Source of the DNA: CAZKWG01 sp964615375 | GTDB taxonomy: Bacteria > Myxococcota_A > UBA796 > CAZKWG01 | Reading direction: 5' to 3' | Assembly (NCBI GenBank): GCA_964615375.1 | Contig: CAZTOW010000007.1 | Span: forward strand, 124,001 to 188,000 | Length of the DNA: 64,000 bases | Part shown: one piece after another, positions 59,019 to 64,000 of the stretch | Layout: every line of letters begins with the position of its first letter | Numbering within the stretch: the first letter of the stretch is position 1 | Translations under genes and position numbers: made by a program | The notes under the pieces: model-generated | Database searches by the model: none | Seen by the model: the letters and a program-made list of their open reading frames with translations, nothing else | Told to the model about the DNA's origin: nothing

Positions 59019-60420
59019 CGTCGCGGTGATCGGCGCCGGGGTCGGCGGGCTCTCAGCCGCGCTGCTCCTGGCCCGGGCCGGGCTGAGCGTCGGGGTCTTC
59101 GAGCGGCAGCCGGTGCCGGGCGGCTTCGCCACCTGCTTCCGCCGCGGGGAGTTCCGCTTCGACGCCTCGCTGCACCGGCTGGACGCGGCCGGACCGGGCC
59201 AGCCCAACGGCCGGCTGCTGGACGAGCTGGGCGTGGCCGGGGCGCTGGAGCTCCGGGCGGACGAGGTGCTGCGGCTGGATCTCAGCCCTCAACGCCGTCT
59301 CCTGGTCCCGCACGGGGCCGAGGGCCTGCGCGCCGTGGTCGAGGAGCGCTGGCCCGACGAGCTGGCCGGTCTCCAGGCGCTGCTGGCGCTGGCCGAGCGG
59401 GTCCACCACAAGACCTACGCCGCCCTCGACGCCCCGGACGCGCTGCCGGACCCGGAGCTGCTCGGCCTGCAGCGGGAGACGGGGGCGGCGCTGCTCGCCC
59501 GCTACCTGCGCGACCCCGATCTGCGCGGCGTCGTCGGGCACATCGGCCACTACCTGGGCAGCCCGCTGGAGCGCATGGGCGCCCACCCGCTGCTGACCCT
59601 GATCTGGGGTTATCACGGCCTCAGCGGCGCCTATCTCGTGGGGGGCAGCCAGGCGCTCACCGACGCGCTGGTGCGCGGGCTGGCCGCCGCGGGCGGGAGG
59701 CTCCAGACCGGGCTCGGGGCGCGGGGGATCCGCCTCGAGCACGGCGTGGCCCGCGGCGTGATCCTGGACGACGGCACCGAGCGGAGCGCGCGCTGGGTGC
59801 TGAGCAACGTCCCGCCCGCCCAGACCTTTCAGCGCCTGCTGCCCGCCGACACCGTCCCGCCGCGCCTCCTGGAGCGGCTCGCCCGCATGGAGCTCTCCAG
59901 CTCGGCCTGCAAGCTGTGGCTGGGGACGGAGGTGGACCCGCGGACCCTCGGCCCCGTCCCCTTCGAGACCAGCCTGCAGAGCGAGGACGGGGCGAGGCTC
60001 GGCGTCCACCTCCCCTCCTCGCTGGACCCGGGCTGCGCGCCCGCCGGTGGCGGCGTGGTCTCGATCACCCTGGCCACCCCGCCGCGCGGCGAGGAGCCGC
60101 TGGACCAGGCGTGGGAGGCAAGCCGGGAGCGGATGCTGAGCGCCGTGGAGCGCGCGCTGCTGCCCGGCCTGCGCGCGCGGATCGCGGTGAGCAGCTTCGC
60201 CACGCCCCGCGTCTTCCACCGCTACGGCGGCAGCCCCGGCGGCGCCATCCTCGGATACGCCCCGACCCCGGCCCAGCACGGGCTCCGCGGGCTGGGCACC
60301 ACCACCCCCATCCCCGGCCTGCTCCAGGCGGGGGCCTGGGTGCGCCCGGGGGCGGGGCTGACGGCGGCGATGATCAGCGGGCGCCTCGCCGCGCAGCGGA
60401 TCCTGCGGAGCCGACCATGA
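59008..60420 (+). CDS. CrtI-like FAD-dependent desaturase/isomerase
   Basis: 470 residues from TTG 59008. Rossmann FAD motif DVAVIGAGVGGLSAALLLAR, then ERQPVPGGFATCFRRGEFRF, the phytoene-desaturase family pattern. A C-terminal FAD-binding segment GLLQAGAWVRPGAGLTAAMI is also present. Family members desaturate, saturate or isomerise conjugated chains (phytoene desaturase, retinol saturase). In this operon it may introduce or shift double bonds in the polyene. Overlaps the GcvT-like gene by 11 bases. Confidence 0.93.
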   Translation: MDLDVAVIGAGVGGLSAALLLARAGLSVGVFERQPVPGGFATCFRRGEFRFDASLHRLDAAGPGQPNGRLLDELGVAGALELRADEVLRLDLSPQRRLLVPHGAEGLRAVVEERWPDELAGLQALLALAERVHHKTYAALDAPDALPDPELLGLQRETGAALLARYLRDPDLRGVVGHIGHYLGSPLERMGAHPLLTLIWGYHGLSGAYLVGGSQALTDALVRGLAAAGGRLQTGLGARGIRLEHGVARGVILDDGTERSARWVLSNVPPAQTFQRLLPADTVPPRLLERLARMELSSSACKLWLGTEVDPRTLGPVPFETSLQSEDGARLGVHLPSSLDPGCAPAGGGVVSITLATPPRGEEPLDQAWEASRERMLSAVERALLPGLRARIAVSSFATPRVFHRYGGSPGGAILGYAPTPAQHGLRGLGTTTPIPGLLQAGAWVRPGAGLTAAMISGRLAAQRILRSRP

Positions 60421-60986
60421 CCCCCAGCCTGGACCCTCAGCGCCTGGACCCTCTGCGCCTGGACCCTCAGCGGGTAGACGAGGCCCGCCTGGAGGTGGAC
60501 CCCGCCTACCGCTTCGCCTTCCTGGCGGCCTATGTGGGCCTGGACGAGCGCGACCGCGCCCTGATCCGGGCCTCCCGCGCGCAGCTCCGCCCGCGCATGC
60601 CCGCCCTGCTCGAGGCCATCCGCGGGCGCCTGCTTGGCTGGAGCAACACCGCGCGCCACTTCGGCGCCGCCGCCCCCGCGATGGTGACGGTGCACCTGCA
60701 GGGCTACGTGGACATGCTGCTGCGCCTGCGCGAGGACGACGATCTGGGCGCCTACCTGGCGCGGGTGGGGCGGGCCCACGGCCCCGACGGCGGCGATCCA
60801 GCCGTGGTGGTGCCGCTGGTGCAGGTGGACGCGCTGCTGGGCTTCATCGCCGACCAGGTCCTGGGCGAGGTCTCCACGCTGGACCTGCCCGAGGCCCGGC
60901 GCCTGGAGGCCATGCGCGCCTGGTCCAAGCTGCTGTGGATTCAGGCCGATCTCTTCCACTGGGACGCGGCCCGGCGGGCGCGCTGA
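60417..60986 (+). CDS. Protoglobin-like heme protein
   Basis: 189 residues. After three tandem LDPQR-type units (60429-60473) the globin-like helices are FAFLAAYVGLDERDRALIRA, RMPALLEAIRGRLLGWSNTA and YVDMLLRLREDDDLGAYLAR. VGRAHGPDGG holds the probable proximal His, and LVQVDALLGFIADQVLGEV follows. This is the pattern of protoglobin and globin-coupled-sensor domains, without an output domain. Could bind O2 or NO, store oxygen for the P450 or flavoenzymes, or sense gas. Last gene of the + strand operon. Confidence 0.82.
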   Translation: MTPSLDPQRLDPLRLDPQRVDEARLEVDPAYRFAFLAAYVGLDERDRALIRASRAQLRPRMPALLEAIRGRLLGWSNTARHFGAAAPAMVTVHLQGYVDMLLRLREDDDLGAYLARVGRAHGPDGGDPAVVVPLVQVDALLGFIADQVLGEVSTLDLPEARRLEAMRAWSKLLWIQADLFHWDAARRAR

Positions 60987-61003
60987 CGCACCGGCTCGAC
61001 GAC

Positions 61004-62569
61004 TCAGGCGGCGTCGCAGCCCTCCCAGATCTCGCGCATCCAGCCCTCGGAGGGTGGCGCGCTCATCTCCCCCGCCAGCCAGGCGCGCAGGCGCCGGGTG
61101 ATCCCGCGGTGCAGGCGGCGCTGGGTGCGCTCGACGTCCTGGAGCGTGCGGCCGGTGGGGTCCTGGACCCGGCGGTCGAAGTGCCCGTCGTAGCCGCCCT
61201 GGTTCCCCCGGAAGTAGCTCCCCTCCTCGCGCAGCCGCCGGCCGAGCTGGGCGAAGAGGGCGCCGATCTCGCGCTGGGCGCCCTCGGCGCGATCCCGCGC
61301 GTCCAGGCGGGCTCGGAGCCAGGCGGGGTCCAGGTGTGCGTCGAGCGCGTAGGGGGTCAGCAGGTTGAAGTAGGTGTAGAGGTCGTAGGTGTAGCGCAGC
61401 CGGAAGAGGTCATAGCTGCCGAGGTTCGGGTACTGGTCCTGGTAGGTGAGGACGGAGACCGAGACCTGGTGCTGCAGGTACTCGGAGGCGAGCTCGGCGA
61501 AGGCCGCCGTATCTTCTCCGGCGAGGTCGCGCCGGATCGCCTCCACGCACAGATCGTTGCTCTGAGCGATGAAGTCGCTCCCCGGGGAGTAGAACGGGTC
61601 GGTGAACAGCCCGGCCTCTCCGACCAGGGCCCAGCGATCCCCGGAGAGGTAGCGCGCGCTGCGGTGGGCGAGCCCCAGCAGGACGCCGTGGTCCAGCAGG
61701 CGCGCCCCGGAGGGCTCCTCGGAGCTCTGGACGAGGTCGCGGAAAGCGCGGTGCTCCAGGAGGAAGCTCCAGAGGCCCTCGGGGTCCCGCAGGCGTCGCG
61801 GCTCCAGCGCCCCGCCGCGCTCCCGGGGCTCGCCCACCACGCCGACGCTGGTGAGGCCGTCGCGCAGCGGGATGAGCCAGATCCAGTAACCCGGGTAGTT
61901 GAGGTGCGTGGTCGAGAGCATGCGGCTGGAGAAGCGGGCGCGGGCCCGCCAGGCGTCGTCGCCTTGATGGTCGAGGTCGCCGAGGCCGTGGACCCGGCCC
62001 CAGGCGCCGATCATCGGGTGCTCGGGCACGGCGCGGGCGAGCGAGAGGCGGCGGACCATCAGCCGGCTGCGGCCCGAGGCGTCCACCAGCCAGCGCGCGC
62101 GGAGCTCCCGGGAGGCGCCCTCCTGCTCGACGACCACGCGGTGAGGGGCGCCGGGCTCCACGGAGACCACGCGCGCGGGCCGCAGCAGCTCCACGCCCCC
62201 GCTCGCAGCCAGCTCCAGCAGGCGCTCCTCCAGGCGGGCGCGGTCGATCTGGAAGGTGGGGTTCACGGCGAAGCAGGTGTTCCCGATCTCGCTCTGCTGG
62301 CAGAGGGGCGCGTCGCGGCCGGGCTGATCGAAGAGGAAGCGCAGCCCGTTCTTGGGCAGGTGCTCGCGGTAGAGCAGGCTGGACAGCCCCAGGCGGCGCA
62401 CGAGGTAGTTCCCGGCGAGCTCGACGGTGGACTCGCCCACCTTCCAGTCCCGATCGACCCGGCGCTCGACCAGGCCCACGGAGAGGGACGGGAGGTGGCG
62501 GCGCAGGTGGCGCGCCAGGAGCCCTCCGGCGAGGCCGCCGCCGAGGATGAGGACGTCGAGATCAGCCAT
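61004..62569 (-). CDS. Flavin-dependent-halogenase-like monooxygenase
   Basis: 521 residues. FAD Rossmann motif LILGGGLAGGLLARHLRRHL. WKVGESTVELAGNYL contains a KxGES-type motif, and YWIWLIPLRDGLTSVGVV contains the WxWxIP motif that distinguishes flavin halogenases. A further segment reads VGEAGLFTDPFYSPGSDFIA. Sequence identity cannot prove halogenation: KVGEST enzymes include non-halogenating members (e.g. in xanthomonadin- and dialkylresorcinol-type loci). Convergent with the polyketide operon and overlapping the beta-propeller gene by eight bases. Confidence 0.9.
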   Translation of the reverse strand: MADLDVLILGGGLAGGLLARHLRRHLPSLSVGLVERRVDRDWKVGESTVELAGNYLVRRLGLSSLLYREHLPKNGLRFLFDQPGRDAPLCQQSEIGNTCFAVNPTFQIDRARLEERLLELAASGGVELLRPARVVSVEPGAPHRVVVEQEGASRELRARWLVDASGRSRLMVRRLSLARAVPEHPMIGAWGRVHGLGDLDHQGDDAWRARARFSSRMLSTTHLNYPGYWIWLIPLRDGLTSVGVVGEPRERGGALEPRRLRDPEGLWSFLLEHRAFRDLVQSSEEPSGARLLDHGVLLGLAHRSARYLSGDRWALVGEAGLFTDPFYSPGSDFIAQSNDLCVEAIRRDLAGEDTAAFAELASEYLQHQVSVSVLTYQDQYPNLGSYDLFRLRYTYDLYTYFNLLTPYALDAHLDPAWLRARLDARDRAEGAQREIGALFAQLGRRLREEGSYFRGNQGGYDGHFDRRVQDPTGRTLQDVERTQRRLHRGITRRLRAWLAGEMSAPPSEGWMREIWEGCDAA

Positions 62570-63578
62570 CCAGCCACCTTATCCGGGCCGCGCGCTCCGG
62601 GGGGAGCGGACAGGCGGCGAGGAGGCGCCAGCCCGCGGGGAGCTCGAGCCGCGTCGTGGAGGTCCCGGTGCGCGGGTCGAGCTCCACGAGCCGTGAGGGC
62701 CCCGCCCCCCGCGCCCCGAGGCCAAAGTGGGGGTTGTCCAGCAGCAGCAGCGTCCCCCGGCCGGAGGGCTCCGCGGCCTGGAGCCAGCGCAGGCCCGGCG
62801 CGCGCAGCCGCCCGCGATCGGAGAGATCCTGAGGGTCGAGCAGCCGAAGCTCCCCGCGCGGGCTCTCGCAGCAGAGCAGGGTCGGCTCGGGCAGGCCCCC
62901 CTCCTCTCCGGCCACGACGAGCGCGTGGGGGTGGTCCAGGCCGGCGCGGGCGACGCGGTGGTCACCGCTGACCGGGTCGATCTCGAGGATCTCGCCGGTG
63001 TGGAAGGCGCTGGCCAGGATCCGCTCGCCCAGGCGCAGCGCGCTGTTGAGGTGCAGGCCGCGGTCGAGCGTGGCGTAGCGGCGCCCCCGATGGTCAGCGG
63101 CGGGGTCGGGGCGCAACGGCGCGCGGACCGGCGTCGGCCGCGGGGGCGCGAACCAGGCCCAGGGCCCCTCGGAGCGCAGCTCCAGGAGGGCGTCCACGCC
63201 CGTGCAGGTGAGCAGCGGCCCGGCGACGCTGGACGTGACGGTGTGGATCTCGTTCATCGCCGGGTGCTCCACCCGGCCGCACACCTGCCCGCTGGCCGGA
63301 TCCACCTGGAGCAGGGCGTCCCCCCACATCGAGGCCACCAGCAGCGGCCCCTCCGCGTCGGGCCAGCAGAGCCCGCTGGGGGTGGGGAGCGCGCGCTGAC
63401 CTCGAAGCCGGCCGCGGTCGAGATCCACGGCCAGCAGCCGCCCGCCCATCTGCTCCACCAGCGCCTCGGGGATCGCCGAGGCGGAGCCGAGCAACCCGGG
63501 CGGAGGTGGGCCCCCCTCCCGCAGCGCGGCGCGCACGGCGTCGAAGTTCTCCATCACCACCGTAATCAGCGCCAGCAC
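62562..63578 (-). CDS. Beta-propeller (NHL/SMP-30-like) protein
   Basis: 338 residues from ATG 63578; ATG 63554 (MENFDAVRAALREGG) is an alternative. Repeating strand units: GRLLAVDLDRGRLRGQRALP, SGLCWPDAEGPLLVASMWGD, ALLQVDPASGQVCGRVEHP, ILASAFHTGEILEIDPVSGD and LRLLDPQDLSDRGRLRAPG resemble a six-bladed propeller. No signal peptide. Gluconolactonase or strictosidine-synthase-like activity is possible but no catalytic set is recognised. Co-transcribed with the halogenase-like gene (start upstream of it). Confidence 0.8.
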   Translation of the reverse strand: MLALITVVMENFDAVRAALREGGPPPPGLLGSASAIPEALVEQMGGRLLAVDLDRGRLRGQRALPTPSGLCWPDAEGPLLVASMWGDALLQVDPASGQVCGRVEHPAMNEIHTVTSSVAGPLLTCTGVDALLELRSEGPWAWFAPPRPTPVRAPLRPDPAADHRGRRYATLDRGLHLNSALRLGERILASAFHTGEILEIDPVSGDHRVARAGLDHPHALVVAGEEGGLPEPTLLCCESPRGELRLLDPQDLSDRGRLRAPGLRWLQAAEPSGRGTLLLLDNPHFGLGARGAGPSRLVELDPRTGTSTTRLELPAGWRLLAACPLPPERAARIRWLDG

Positions 63579-63597
63579 ATCTCGCCCCTGGATGGAC

Positions 63598-64000
63598 TCA
63601 GGCGACCGAGAGGCCGGCGAGTCCGCCAGACCGAATCGCGGCGATCAGCTCGTCGGGTAGGGTGCTGGGGCTGTCGTCCGAGGGCCTCACACCCGCTGCT
63701 GCGCACTCGGTCTGCCCGACATACGCGATGAAGGCGATGCACAGGACGAGCAACGAGACCAGGAGCACCACTCCCGCGGGGATGGTGATGAACAAGGTCC
63801 ACTCTGCGAGCACGGGGAGGAGCAGGGCGCCAAGGAGGAAGACCCCCAGGGAGACGAGGAAGGTGATCGCGGAGCCCCGCATCACCTTCTGGGTGTTGGA
63901 GAGGGTCTTGTCGTCGGAGCCGCCCTCCGGGTCGTCGGGAGCGGGCTCCTCGCCCCCCGCCGTCAGCGCGGCGTCCACGTCCAGCGCGATGTAGGCGTCC
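63598..64000 (-). CDS. Small membrane protein, 5' end possibly off the window
   Basis: At least 126 residues from GTG 63978. The frame is open through the right edge (codons DAYIALD upstream of that GTG), so the real start may lie beyond 64000. Acidic N-terminal region (GGEEPAPDDPEGGSDDKTL), then two transmembrane helices (ITFLVSLGVFLLGALLLPVL, ITIPAGVVLLVSLLVLCIAF) and a polar tail. No family recognised. It lies 20 bp upstream of the propeller gene in the same direction and may belong to its transcript. Confidence 0.7.
   Translation of the reverse strand, partial: DAYIALDVDAALTAGGEEPAPDDPEGGSDDKTLSNTQKVMRGSAITFLVSLGVFLLGALLLPVLAEWTLFITIPAGVVLLVSLLVLCIAFIAYVGQTECAAAGVRPSDDSPSTLPDELIAAIRSGGLAGLSVA

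Overview
The window is very GC-rich and densely coded, with short intergenic gaps and many 4-bp ATGA/GTGA stop-start overlaps. Several traits suggest a predatory or social deltaproteobacterial lineage, most likely Myxococcota. These are lipoproteins carrying MopE-type Asp-rich metal-binding repeats, low-complexity linkers behind lipobox cysteines, a Ser/Thr kinase with a single membrane anchor, a pseudo-receiver protein, lamin-tail-domain proteins and an unusual type II polyketide cluster. The assignment rests on gene content, not on a phylogeny.

Layout. 0-9 kb: the 5' part of a FAN1-like nuclease, a stand-alone E2-type acyltransferase, tRNA-Leu(CAA), a degenerate response regulator, valS, a membrane-anchored Ser/Thr kinase, a periplasmic HMA metal-binding protein and nadC. 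9-13.5 kb: a TonB-dependent receptor translationally coupled to two small lipoprotein genes, then bolA. 13.5-20 kb: an atypical ileS, two unknown genes, and a one-lobe KptA-like domain fused to a NUDIX hydrolase. 20-31.4 kb: surface and envelope genes (MopE/beta-helix lipoprotein, SNase-lamin-tail fusion, CapA-like protein, Gly-Glu-linker alpha/beta hydrolase, aspartyl protease-TPR protein, Ig-like lipoprotein), interrupted by thiC. 31.4-47.8 kb: a housekeeping block on the + strand with a DUF2339/DUF3999 pair, accA, aroA, cmk, rpsA, lapA-like, a thioredoxin-like gene, rsmB, mutS, a xerC/xerD-type recombinase and hslO. 47.9-52.9 kb: a TauE/SafE permease, a candidate chromosome-dimer-resolution (dif) site inside a perfect inverted repeat, a MopE/lamin-tail lipoprotein, hexanucleotide repeats, greB, a frameshifted gamma-glutamyltransferase gene and a class-I glutamine amidotransferase.

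52.9-63.6 kb is a compact biosynthetic cluster. A 2Fe-2S ferredoxin gene diverges from a nine-gene, mostly overlapping operon: two hotdog dehydratases resembling ApeP and ApeI, an ACP, a cytochrome P450, a fused ketosynthase/chain-length-factor protein, a second ACP, a GcvT-like folate-binding protein, a CrtI-like FAD enzyme and a protoglobin-like protein. A convergent pair encodes a flavin-dependent-halogenase-like enzyme and a beta-propeller protein. The set resembles the elongation core of aryl-polyene type II synthases with unusual redox enzymes added, but lacks a ketoreductase, starter-activating enzyme and thioesterase here.

The most notable large-scale signal concerns chromosome structure. 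Octamers matching the E. coli FtsK-orienting KOPS consensus GGGNAGGG lie almost all on the + strand left of about 48.7 kb and mostly on the - strand right of it, so they converge on the dif-like site. This suggests the window spans the replication terminus.
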